Positions 1 through 5,968 of a stretch of 7,249 bases of DNA are shown in pieces. Under the pieces are notes generated by a model. It ran no database searches, was not told where the DNA came from, and saw only the letters and a program-made list of their open reading frames with translations. Both the position numbers and the translations under genes were made by a program. Every line of letters begins with the position of its first letter. Position 1 is the first letter of the stretch. The DNA comes from an uncultured bacterium (lineage in GTDB: Bacteria > Actinomycetota > Coriobacteriia > Coriobacteriales > Coriobacteriaceae): positions 1 to 7,249 of the forward strand of contig CAJMSL010000100.1 of assembly GCA_905216045.1 (NCBI GenBank), read 5' to 3'.

Positions 1-106
1 ACGACAACTTCAGGATCCACTCGACGCTGGGCTACATGTCTCCGGTCGAGTTCAGGGAGGCGGGGCTGTCCCTCCCGGAATCGTCCAAATAGGTGTTGCC
101 AATCCA
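1..106 (+). mobile_element. Right end of an IS3-family insertion sequence
   Basis: This is the 3' end of an IS3-family element whose body lies left of the window. It holds the transposase C-terminus (3-92) and about 14 non-coding bases. The right boundary is placed at 106 for two reasons: IS3-family ends finish in CA, and the IS110 reading frame resumes as recognisable sequence at 107 on the minus strand. The terminal inverted repeat would be roughly the segment 84-106, but its left partner and the target duplication are outside the window. The exact boundary is inferred and could shift by a few bases. Confidence 0.7.
3..92 (+). CDS. IS3-family transposase (OrfB), C-terminal fragment
   Basis: These are the last 29 codons of a DDE transposase, ending in TAG at 90-92. 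The fragment begins DNFRIHSTLGYMSPVEF, which fits the C-terminal signature of IS3-family integrase-core (rve) transposases: a Y/D-N-x-x-R-x-H-S/K-x-L-G-Y-x-S-P-x-E-F pattern just after the third catalytic acidic residue. None of the catalytic D, D or E residues lies in the window, so activity cannot be judged. The gene is cut by the window edge rather than visibly broken. In the intact element it would cut and join DNA at the inverted repeats, usually as an OrfAB frameshift product. Confidence 0.85.
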   Translation, partial: DNFRIHSTLGYMSPVEFREAGLSLPESSK

Positions 107-536
107 GCTTCGAGCGCGAGAGGTCGTCCCTCGCGTCCTCGAGCGCCCTGGTCAGGTCGCGGGCGGCCTCGCACTCGTCGTCGGGGACCCACACCTCGAC
201 CACGTTGCCGACCGACAGCATGCGGGCGAGGAACTCGGCGTCGTTGCGGTCGTTCTTCCTGCGCCTGTCCGCGCTGGGCTTGATCATCTTCGAGACGGCG
301 CCGACCACGCAGTCGACCCCCAGGCCGGAAAGCCTCTTCTGCAGGTCGAAGCCCGTGACCCCGGACTCGTACACGCACCTGGCCCTGGGGTCCACGGAAC
401 GGACCCACTCCGCGACGGCGCCGGCGTCGTAGCCGAAGGTCGCGGCACGTACCTCCCCGGTCATGACGTCGAGGGAGACGGCCTTTATCGAGCGGGCGTG
501 GACGTCGAGGCCGATGAAGGTGGTAGTATCGAGCAT
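107..536 (-). pseudogene. IS110-family transposase, N-terminal part, interrupted by IS3 insertion
   Basis: The minus-strand frame opens with ATG at 536 and runs about 143 codons before meeting the IS3 end at 106. It begins MLDTTTFIGLDVH and matches the DEDD_Tnp_IS110 (RuvC-like) domain. The four acidic residues can be placed at D11 (in GLDVH), E57 (in VYESG), D96 and D99 (in KNDRNDA). The helical region after it (residues about 100-143, ending DDLSRSK) is the start of the linker. The C-terminal Transposase_20 domain with the catalytic serine is absent, so this copy is non-functional unless the rest lies beyond the IS3 element. The frame happens to stay open through 1-106, so no premature stop marks the break. 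It points away from recQ. Confidence 0.8.
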
Positions 537-538
537 GG

Positions 539-632
539 GAGCCCCTTCCATGAATGCGGCGTGGCCGCCACGGTTGGATTAGACACTCACCATTGTCGGC
601 CTAATCCGCGGTCTTTCATGCAGCAGGGGCTC
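539..632 (-). ncRNA. Structured leader of the IS110 element, candidate bridge RNA region
   Basis: Immediately upstream of the IS110 start codon lies a nested inverted repeat. GAGCCCC (539-545) pairs with GGGGCTC (626-632), CATGA (549-553) with TCATG (616-620), and GGATTAG (576-582) with CTAATCC (601-607), with a smaller GTGG/CCAC hairpin at 561-571. IS110-group elements are known to encode a bridge (seeker) RNA in the non-coding region upstream of the transposase, so this position and its folding fit that role. The outer helix also covers the purine-rich ribosome-binding sequence of the transposase (about 542-550), so it could instead limit translation. Loop assignments to target or donor DNA cannot be made from this window. 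Confidence 0.4.
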
Positions 633-639
633 TCAATGT

Positions 640-756
640 TTTTATGTCCTGCTCATATCGTCTCTGCCGGCACCTGGGGACACTCCTTAGCCGTTGGGGG
701 CGTTCTTAAACGACTAGTCTGGGCGGCGGCCGTGTGCTGCTGTCCGCGTGGCGGCG
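640..756. other. Gene-free stretch between IS110 remnant and recQ promoter
   Basis: No plausible coding frame with a ribosome binding site is visible here. It contains a short G-rich run (673-700), an 8-bp perfect palindrome GACTAGTC at 712-719, and CGTT/AACG complementary bases just before it. The outer boundary of the IS110 element probably falls somewhere within about 632-660, but no terminal signature fixes it. Confidence 0.4.
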
Positions 757-762
757 TATAAT
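757..762 (+). promoter_or_regulatory. Probable -10 element of the recQ promoter
   Basis: A perfect TATAAT lies 31 bases upstream of the recQ ATG in an otherwise GC-rich region. No convincing -35 is seen at 16-18 bp upstream (best is TGTGCT at 733-738, spacer 18). The predicted start near 769 gives a leader of about 25 bases. Confidence 0.5.
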
Positions 763-793
763 CGGCGGCAGATGACTTGGACGTTAGGAAACC

Positions 794-2776
794 ATGACCG
801 ATAGCATGCAGCAGATGGCGCTCGACACGCTCGGCGCCTATTTTGGCTACACCTCGTTTCGCCCGGGGCAGGACCGCATGGTCGATGCGATTCTTGCCGG
901 TCGCGATGCGCTGGGTGTTATGCCCACGGGCGCCGGCAAGTCCATTTGCTACCAGGTGCCCGCGCTCATGCTACCCGGGATCACCTTTGTGGTGAGTCCG
1001 CTGCTGTCGCTTATGGAGGACCAGACCCGTGCGTTGCTCGCGGCGGGTGCGCGACCCAGCTATCTCAACTCCAGCCTTACTCCGGCCCAGCAAAACACCG
1101 TGCTCAAGCGGGCGCGCGAGGGCCGCTATCAGCTTATGTACGTGGCACCCGAGCGTCTGCTCGAGCCGCGCTTTTTAGCCTTTGCGCAGGAGGCCGCGGC
1201 GGACGGCGGCATTGGCGTGCCGCTCGTGGCCATCGACGAGGCCCACTGCGTGAGCCAGTGGGGGCAGGATTTCCGCCCCGCCTACCTGCAGATTCGCGAG
1301 TTCATCGATTCCCTGCCGCAGCGCCCCATCGTGGCGGCCTTTACCGCTACGGCGACCGAGCGCGTGCGCGCGGACATTCAGCAGATGCTCGGCCTGCAAA
1401 ACCCCGCGACGGTAGTGACGGGTTTCGATCGCAAGAACCTCTACTTTGGCTGCGAGGAGATGGGCGACAAGGCCAAGGCCGCGTGGGTGCGTGACTATGT
1501 GATCGCGCATTCGAGCGAGAGCGGCATCGTCTATTGCTCGACCCGCAAGACGGTTGATGCGCTGGCAGGCGAGCTTGTCGAGGCACTGGGTCCCAGCGGC
1601 ATTCGCGTTGGCCGCTACCATGCAGGCATGGGCAACGACGCCCGTCGCCATAGCCAGCGCGCCTTTATCGATGACGATATCCAGGTGATGGTTGCCACCA
1701 ACGCCTTTGGCATGGGCATCGACAAGCCCAACGTGCGCTACGTGATTCACAACAACGTGCCCGAGAGCATCGAGGCCTACTACCAGGAGGCGGGCCGCGC
1801 CGGCCGCGATGGCGACCCGGCCAGCTGCCACCTGCTGTGGAACGGCAACGATTTTCGCATGCGCCGCTTTCTGATCGACCGCGGCGATGCTGTCGATGAG
1901 GCGCTCGACGACGAGCAGCGCGCGTGGGCGCTCCAGAATCGATATCGTCTGCTCAGCCAGATGGAGGGCTACTGCAATACCACCGGCTGCCTGCGCGAAT
2001 ACATGCTGCGCTACTTTGGCGACGAGTCCGCGGCCGAGCATGCTGCTTCGGCCGGTACGGGCAGCGCCGCCACGGACGAGGCCGAGGGCTGTGGCAACTG
2101 CAGCAACTGCCTCACGCAGTTCGAGGTCGAGGACGTCACCGATATGGCCCGCGCCGCCGTGCGCTATGTGGCCACGCGGCCCATGCGCTTTGGCAAGTCG
2201 CTCATTGCCGACGTGCTCCACGGCGGCAACACCGAGCGCATTCGCCAGATGCATCTGGACGAGGACCGCGGCTACGGTGAGCTGTCGAGCGAATCGGTCG
2301 GGCGTATCAAGGACATCATCGGCCAGCTGTGCGGCCGCGGTTATTTGGCCACCTCGCAGGGGCAGTACCCGGTCGTGGGGCTTGGCCCGCGCGCTGGCGA
2401 GGTCGAGGACGAGACGTTTGCCTTTACCGTTAAGCGTCGCGCGTCCAAGCGCAAGGCCTCGGCCCGCGCCCGCCGTGCGGTGGATCTGCTGCGCGAGGAG
2501 GCCGAGCTGGATCAGCGCCCGCGCGTGGGTGACGATGCCGAGCTGTTCGAGCGCCTGCGTGCCCTGCGCAAGGATATTTCGACCGAGCTGGAGATGGCGC
2601 CGTACATGGTCTTTTCCGACAAGGCCCTGCGCGGCCTGTGCCGCCTGCGTCCACAGACGCGCGACGAGCTGATCCAGGTCAACGGCATTGGCGAGAAAAA
2701 GGCCGACGCCTTTGGCGAGCAGTTTATGGCGGCGATTGAAGAGTTTGAGTCCGAGCATGCACGGAATGGAGCATAA
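794..2776 (+). CDS. recQ: ATP-dependent DNA helicase RecQ
   Basis: This superfamily 2 helicase unwinds DNA 3' to 5' in recombinational repair and restart of stalled forks. The order of parts is complete. Motif 0 has FRPGQ at 22-26. Walker A is PTGAGKS with K49. DEAH is at 148-151, followed by CVSQWGQDFRP. Motif III is FTATAT, motif IV is in VYCSTRKT, motif V is ATNAFGMGIDKP and motif VI is YYQEAGRAGRDG. Next come a zinc-binding RecQ-Ct region with C399, C433, C436 and C439 (CGNCSNC), a winged-helix region, and a C-terminal HRDC domain (about 585-655) with the GIGEKKA hairpin. At 660 aa it is slightly longer than E. coli RecQ (about 610). Part of the excess is an Ala/Gly/Glu-rich insert between the first and second zinc cysteines. 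The ATG at 794 has AGGA at 786-789 and puts motif 0 at the usual distance. The GntR gene follows after 2 bp. A separate RecQ-like protein without HRDC is excluded by the intact C-terminus. Confidence 0.97.
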   Translation: MTDSMQQMALDTLGAYFGYTSFRPGQDRMVDAILAGRDALGVMPTGAGKSICYQVPALMLPGITFVVSPLLSLMEDQTRALLAAGARPSYLNSSLTPAQQNTVLKRAREGRYQLMYVAPERLLEPRFLAFAQEAAADGGIGVPLVAIDEAHCVSQWGQDFRPAYLQIREFIDSLPQRPIVAAFTATATERVRADIQQMLGLQNPATVVTGFDRKNLYFGCEEMGDKAKAAWVRDYVIAHSSESGIVYCSTRKTVDALAGELVEALGPSGIRVGRYHAGMGNDARRHSQRAFIDDDIQVMVATNAFGMGIDKPNVRYVIHNNVPESIEAYYQEAGRAGRDGDPASCHLLWNGNDFRMRRFLIDRGDAVDEALDDEQRAWALQNRYRLLSQMEGYCNTTGCLREYMLRYFGDESAAEHAASAGTGSAATDEAEGCGNCSNCLTQFEVEDVTDMARAAVRYVATRPMRFGKSLIADVLHGGNTERIRQMHLDEDRGYGELSSESVGRIKDIIGQLCGRGYLATSQGQYPVVGLGPRAGEVEDETFAFTVKRRASKRKASARARRAVDLLREEAELDQRPRVGDDAELFERLRALRKDISTELEMAPYMVFSDKALRGLCRLRPQTRDELIQVNGIGEKKADAFGEQFMAAIEEFESEHARNGA

Positions 2777-2778
2777 CG

Positions 2779-3534
2779 ATGGCATTCGACGATAAAACCG
2801 GCAGCGCTGGCGTATCCGCCGTGCCACTGTACCAGCAGGTTATGGACGACCTAAAGGGCGAGATCTCACGCGGCGTGTACGCGGCCGGCTCACGCATTCC
2901 TTCCGAGATGGAGCTCGCGAAGTCCTACGGCGTGGGGCGCATCACCGTGCGCCGTGCCATCGAGGAGCTGTCGCGTGCGGGGTATCTCAACCGCCAGCAG
3001 GGGAGGGGCACGTTTGTGTGTGCTCCCAAGCTCAAACGCAAGATTCGCCAGAAGGGTGACGTCCAGAGCTTTACTGAGGGTTGTGCTGCCAACGACATGG
3101 TGCCGGGTGCGCGTCTGGTGTCGCGCACGGTGGTCGCGGCGACGCACGAGGATGCGGCGTTCTTTGGCGTGGAGCCTGGCTGCGAGCTTATCGTGGTCGA
3201 GCGCGTGCGCACGGCCGACGGCATTCCCGTCATGCTCGAGAACAACGCCTTTGTGCTCGCCGACCATCCCTACCTGCAGACGCTGACCGACGAGGACCTC
3301 ACCGATAACTCAATCTTTGCGCTCGTTGCCGAGCATTCGGGTCGCGCGCCGCTCAAGTCCGACCCCTGCACCGTGGAGATTGCGCTTGCCGATGCTCAGA
3401 CGGCCCCGCTGCTGGAGGTGCCGGTCGGCGAGCCGCTCTTCTATATGGAGGCCTACTTTATCGACGCCGGCGGGCGCCCTCTACTGCTCGGCCGCCAAAA
3501 GATCGTGGGCTCGCGCTACGTCTTCGACATCTAA
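2779..3534 (+). CDS. GntR-family (HutC subfamily) transcriptional regulator
   Basis: This is a 251-aa DNA-binding regulator. An N-terminal winged helix-turn-helix (residues about 16-80) starts PLYQQVMDDLKGEI, carries the PSEMELAKSYGV and ITVRRAIEEL helices, and ends in the wing QQGRGTFV. A UTRA ligand-binding domain (about 95-245) follows, with conserved VVERVRTADGIPV and a C-terminal FYMEAYF strand. HutC-type regulators are usually repressors released by a sugar phosphate or amino-acid derivative. The ATG at 2779 lies 2 bp after the recQ stop and has GGAG at 2768-2771, inside the end of recQ, so translation is probably linked to recQ transcription. The next gene downstream is a FraB/FrlB-like deglycase; fra and frl loci in enterobacteria also carry GntR-family regulators. 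The inferred role is control of that gene, with its substrate as the likely ligand. Ligand and operator are unproven. Confidence 0.92.
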   Translation: MAFDDKTGSAGVSAVPLYQQVMDDLKGEISRGVYAAGSRIPSEMELAKSYGVGRITVRRAIEELSRAGYLNRQQGRGTFVCAPKLKRKIRQKGDVQSFTEGCAANDMVPGARLVSRTVVAATHEDAAFFGVEPGCELIVVERVRTADGIPVMLENNAFVLADHPYLQTLTDEDLTDNSIFALVAEHSGRAPLKSDPCTVEIALADAQTAPLLEVPVGEPLFYMEAYFIDAGGRPLLLGRQKIVGSRYVFDI

Positions 3535-3543
3535 CGTCCACAG

Positions 3544-3560
3544 ATAGAACAACATAGAAC
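3544..3560 (+). repeat. Upstream operator candidate (direct repeat copy 1)
   Basis: The 17-mer ATAGAACAACATAGAAC recurs at 3606-3622 with a single mismatch (16 of 17). It is itself two ATAGAAC heptamers set 10 bp apart, about one helical turn. It lies just upstream of the likely -35 of the deglycase promoter and 9 bases after the GntR gene ends, as expected for a regulator site. Confidence 0.55.
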
Positions 3561-3577
3561 AAATTTGCTGAGATGAC

Positions 3578-3606
3578 TTCACGGGCGTTGTTACACGTGC
3601 TATAAA
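3578..3606 (+). promoter_or_regulatory. Promoter of the SIS-domain deglycase gene
   Basis: An extended -10 element, TGC followed by TATAAA (3598-3606), has a -35-like TTCACG at 3578-3583 with 17-bp spacing (4 of 6 matches to TTGACA, 5 of 6 for the -10). Transcription should start near 3613, inside the second 17-bp repeat. A protein bound there would block initiation, which points to repression as the mode of control. Confidence 0.55.
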
Positions 3607-3622
3607 TAGGACAACATAGAAC
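3606..3622 (+). repeat. Downstream operator candidate (direct repeat copy 2)
   Basis: This is the second copy of the 17-mer (ATAGGACAACATAGAAC), 62 bp after the first, close to six helical turns, so both copies face the same side of the DNA. It overlaps the end of the -10 and the predicted +1. The paired arrangement around the promoter would suit a dimeric or looping repressor such as the adjacent GntR protein. Confidence 0.55.
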
Positions 3623-3644
3623 GACAGCAGGTACGAGCTGTCGT
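3621..3644 (+). promoter_or_regulatory. 5'-UTR hairpin before the deglycase gene
   Basis: ACGACAGC (3621-3628) pairs perfectly with GCTGTCGT (3637-3644) around an 8-base loop. GAAC (3619-3622) can also pair with GTTC (3646-3649) in an alternative register. No T-tract follows, so it is not an intrinsic terminator. It may stabilise the mRNA 5' end or be part of the operator. Confidence 0.45.
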
Positions 3645-3678
3645 CGTTCAAAGCCGCCCCACAAGGAGGAGCATCAGC

Positions 3679-4647
3679 ATGAACGCACATGATCTGGTTC
3701 AGGAAATCATCGAGCGCAAGGGCAAGATCGAGAACGTCTTTTGGATCGCCTGTGGCGGTTCGATGATCGATCTCATGCCGGCCAACGAGCTGCTCAAGCG
3801 TGAGGCCACCACGTTTACCTCGACGGTCTACACGGCACGCGAGTTTTGCCTGATGGCTCCCAAGAGTCTTGGCGAGAAGTCGCTCGTCATCGCCTGCAGC
3901 CACAGCGGCAACACGCAAGAGGTCGTCGACGGCTGCGAGATGGCGCTGGCGGCCGGTGCCGAGGTCGTTGCCCTCACCGACTGCGAGGGCTCCAAGATCG
4001 ACAACGGCAAGTGGACCACCTGGGTCTACCCCTGGGGCGAGGGCGTGCCGCAGGCCGAGGTGCCTCAGGGCATCGGCGCTCTGATCGCCGCCGAGCTGCT
4101 CGACCAGCAGGAAGGCTACGAGGCACTCGCCGACATGTACGAGGGCCTAAAGCAGATGGATGCGCTGCTGCCCGCCGCCCGCGAGAAGGTCAACGCCGAG
4201 CTGGGCGCCCGTTTTGCCGAGCTCTGCCAGCAGCACAAGTTCTTCTACATCCTGGGCTCCGGCCCCAACTTTAGCCAGACCTACGCCATGGCGATTTGCT
4301 CGCTTATGGAGATGCAGTGGCAGCACTGCTGCTACATTCACTCCGGCGAGTACTTCCACGGCCCGTTCGAGGCTACCGAGCCCGGCGTGTTCTACTTTGT
4401 GCAGCTTGGCGCGGGCGAGTGCCGCCCCATGGAGGAGCGCGCTCTTGCGTTCCTCAACACGCACACCGATACGATTATGGTGCTCGACGCGCTTGAGTAC
4501 GGCGTGGGCGACGTGCCTGCCAGCGTGCGTTCGTACCTGGAGCCGATCTTCTTCTACGCGATGAGCTGCGAGCTGCGCGCCGCCCGCGGCAAGGTGTTCG
4601 ACCACAGCCCCGAGGTTCGTCGCTACATGGGCATCGAGCAGTACTAG
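3679..4647 (+). CDS. SIS-domain sugar-phosphate deglycase, FraB/FrlB family
   Basis: This 322-aa protein is made of two SIS (sugar isomerase) domains. The N-terminal one (about 18-140) has ACGGS at 24-28 and the phosphate-binding SHSGNT at 74-79; the C-terminal one spans about 180-310. The segment EMQW...HSGEYFHGPFE contains E211 and H227, exactly 16 residues apart, like the catalytic Glu and His of Salmonella FraB (E214/H230) and E. coli FrlB. It ends RRYMGIEQY, the family's usual C-terminus. FraB and FrlB cleave 6-phosphorylated Amadori compounds (fructose-aspartate, fructoselysine) to glucose 6-phosphate and the amino acid. The ACGGS and IHSGE-x-FHGPFE forms look closer to FraB than to FrlB, but substrate cannot be fixed by eye. 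The start has AAGGAGGA at 3663-3670, 8 bases before ATG. No kinase, transporter or asparaginase is adjacent, so the rest of the pathway must lie elsewhere or the substrate arrives phosphorylated, for example via a PTS. Confidence 0.85.
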   Translation: MNAHDLVQEIIERKGKIENVFWIACGGSMIDLMPANELLKREATTFTSTVYTAREFCLMAPKSLGEKSLVIACSHSGNTQEVVDGCEMALAAGAEVVALTDCEGSKIDNGKWTTWVYPWGEGVPQAEVPQGIGALIAAELLDQQEGYEALADMYEGLKQMDALLPAAREKVNAELGARFAELCQQHKFFYILGSGPNFSQTYAMAICSLMEMQWQHCCYIHSGEYFHGPFEATEPGVFYFVQLGAGECRPMEERALAFLNTHTDTIMVLDALEYGVGDVPASVRSYLEPIFFYAMSCELRAARGKVFDHSPEVRRYMGIEQY

Positions 4648-4696
4648 GTAACGGGAAAACCATTCACCTTCGATTCACAAGGGCGCTGCGTGAGTC

Positions 4697-4738
4697 AAAA
4701 AAGCGGGCTGCGCCGGGGATTTCCGGCGCAGCCCGCTT
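4697..4738 (-). terminator. Intrinsic terminator of the dehydrogenase gene
   Basis: A perfect 16-bp stem (4701-4716 with 4723-4738, mostly G/C) closes a 6-base loop. On the minus strand it ends in six T residues (A-run 4697-4702 on the plus strand), 42 bases past the dehydrogenase stop. On the plus strand no T-run follows, so it would end the deglycase transcript only weakly, though the convergent arrangement makes that possible. Confidence 0.9.
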
Positions 4739-4780
4739 GGCATCGCGCTTAGATTCGCGAGGTGTCGCGGCAACCAACGC

Positions 4781-5758
4781 TTACTTTGCGTCGTAGGCCT
4801 CGGCATCCCACCAGTCGAGCTGGGCGATGTTGTCGCGGATGTGCTGGCAGCTCTTGTGGAAGCCCTCGAGCTCGTGCTCGGACAGGTCCAGCGTGTAGAC
4901 CTCCTCGACGCCCTCGGCACCGATCACGCACGGCAGGGAGGTAAAGATGCCCTCCTCGCCATACTGGCCGGTCATAAGCGTGGAGGCCGAAAGCACGGCA
5001 TGCTCGTTGTGCAGCACAGCGGCGCAGACGCGCGCGGCGGAGTTGGCAACGGCGTACTCGGTGCACTGCTTGCCCTGGTAGGTTACGTAGCCGCCCTTGC
5101 GTGCAAGCTCCTCGACCTCCATGTGGTCGAAGGCGTACTTGTCGGGGTTTTCGGCCTGAAGCTCGTTGAGGCTCTTGCCGGCGATGGTCGCGGCCTTAAA
5201 GGCAGCCAGCTGGCTAAAGCCGTGCTCGCCGATCATGTAGGCGTCGATGGACTTGGGGCTCACGCCGACCTTCTTGGAGATCTCGGTGCGCAGGCGGGCG
5301 GAATCCAGGCCGCAGCCCGAGCCGATGATCTTCTTGGGATCGTAGCCGGTCAGGTGCCACAGCTCGGTGCACACGACGTCGCAGGGGTTGGAGATGCTCA
5401 CGAAGATGCCGTCGAAGCCGGCGTCGACGATGCGCTTGGCAAAGGTGCGGGCGGCGTCGGTGGTAAAGAACAGCTCGCCGTCGCGGTTGCCGGCGGCCAG
5501 TGCGACCTTACCGGCGGCGTTGACGATGACGTCGCAGCAGGCCAGCTCCTCGTAGTGGTCGTAGCAGTTGACGATCTTGGTGTTGTACGGGACAAATGAA
5601 AGGGAGTCGCGCAGGTCCTGGACCTCGGACGTCACCTTGGCCTCGTTGATATCGCACAGGTACAGCTCATCGGCAATATCCTGCATGAGCAGGCTGTTGG
5701 CGACATGTGCTCCTACGTGGCCCTGGCCGACCACACCGATCTTACGCGTCTGGTACAT
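4781..5758 (-). CDS. L-lactate/L-2-hydroxyisocaproate-type dehydrogenase (LDH/MDH superfamily)
   Basis: This 325-aa cytoplasmic NAD-dependent 2-hydroxyacid dehydrogenase interconverts a 2-oxoacid and an L-2-hydroxyacid. The N-terminal Rossmann fold shows GQGHVG (11-16) and D36, the residue that favours NAD over NADP. Catalytic positions are N124 (SNPCDV), D152 and R155 (DSARLR), and H179 (GEHG). R92 matches the loop arginine that grips the substrate. The position that is Gln in lactate and Arg in malate dehydrogenases is Ala/Leu (GKVALAAGNR), and GEHGFS replaces GEHGDS. The ISNPxDV and GEHG-x-SQ forms resemble Lactobacillus L-HicDH. The ATG at 5758 has AAAGGA ahead of it; longer in-frame starts exist up to 5851, but the first lies across the probable promoter and they would add a non-family N-terminus. 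It is monocistronic, convergent with the deglycase gene and divergent from metA. Plain L-lactate dehydrogenase remains possible. Confidence 0.85.
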   Translation of the reverse strand: MYQTRKIGVVGQGHVGAHVANSLLMQDIADELYLCDINEAKVTSEVQDLRDSLSFVPYNTKIVNCYDHYEELACCDVIVNAAGKVALAAGNRDGELFFTTDAARTFAKRIVDAGFDGIFVSISNPCDVVCTELWHLTGYDPKKIIGSGCGLDSARLRTEISKKVGVSPKSIDAYMIGEHGFSQLAAFKAATIAGKSLNELQAENPDKYAFDHMEVEELARKGGYVTYQGKQCTEYAVANSAARVCAAVLHNEHAVLSASTLMTGQYGEEGIFTSLPCVIGAEGVEEVYTLDLSEHELEGFHKSCQHIRDNIAQLDWWDAEAYDAK

Positions 5759-5795
5759 ATACGTATCCTTTCGGCCGAGTTTTTCGCGTCGAACC

Positions 5796-5801
5796 ATTGT
5801 A
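5796..5801 (-). promoter_or_regulatory. Probable -10 element of the dehydrogenase promoter
   Basis: On the minus strand TACAAT (5 of 6 to consensus) lies 37 bases upstream of the chosen ATG. The -35 at a 17-bp spacing reads CTAGCA and is weak. If used, transcription starts near 5789, which excludes the upstream in-frame ATG at 5797 as a translation start. Confidence 0.4.
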
Positions 5802-5940
5802 TCGTCCTGCTGCCACTTTGCTAGGCTAAAGCGCCGTAGATTTTTGGACATGCCTTAATCTCTACTTTTGGAGTGATTTGGGCTGCTGACGGCATCGCTG
5901 GGCGATGTGCTCGCGCGGATGGAGCCGGTCGTTGTACCAT

Positions 5941-5950
5941 AGTTGCAACT
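5941..5950. promoter_or_regulatory. Palindrome at the metA start region
   Basis: AGTTGCAACT is a perfect 10-bp palindrome 18 bases before the metA ATG, next to a weak -10-like TACCAT (5935-5940). That places it around the predicted +1, where a repressor could act. In the 210-bp divergent region I see no recognisable SAM riboswitch or T-box. Confidence 0.3.
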
Positions 5951-5968
5951 GACTCGTAAGGAGCATCC

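Noticed and set aside
93..761. 222-codon plus-strand frame across the IS110 remnant and intergenic region
   Set aside because: It is antisense to the recognisable IS110 DEDD domain and shows no protein family or ribosome binding site.
1175..2827. 550-codon open frame on the minus strand opposite recQ
   Set aside because: It lies antisense to a RecQ gene with every motif intact and has a low-complexity Ala/Gly/Leu/Arg composition. Long antisense frames are expected from G/C-biased third codon positions.
5759..5851. N-terminal extension of the dehydrogenase to ATG at 5851 or 5797
   Set aside because: The extra residues precede the Rossmann strand by more than the family allows, the ATG at 5758 has an AAAGGA site, and the likely -10 element overlaps the region.
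5759..5968. Methionine-responsive riboswitch or T-box upstream of metA
   Set aside because: No SAM riboswitch core, T-box GGUGG-x-ACC sequence or terminator/antiterminator pair could be found.
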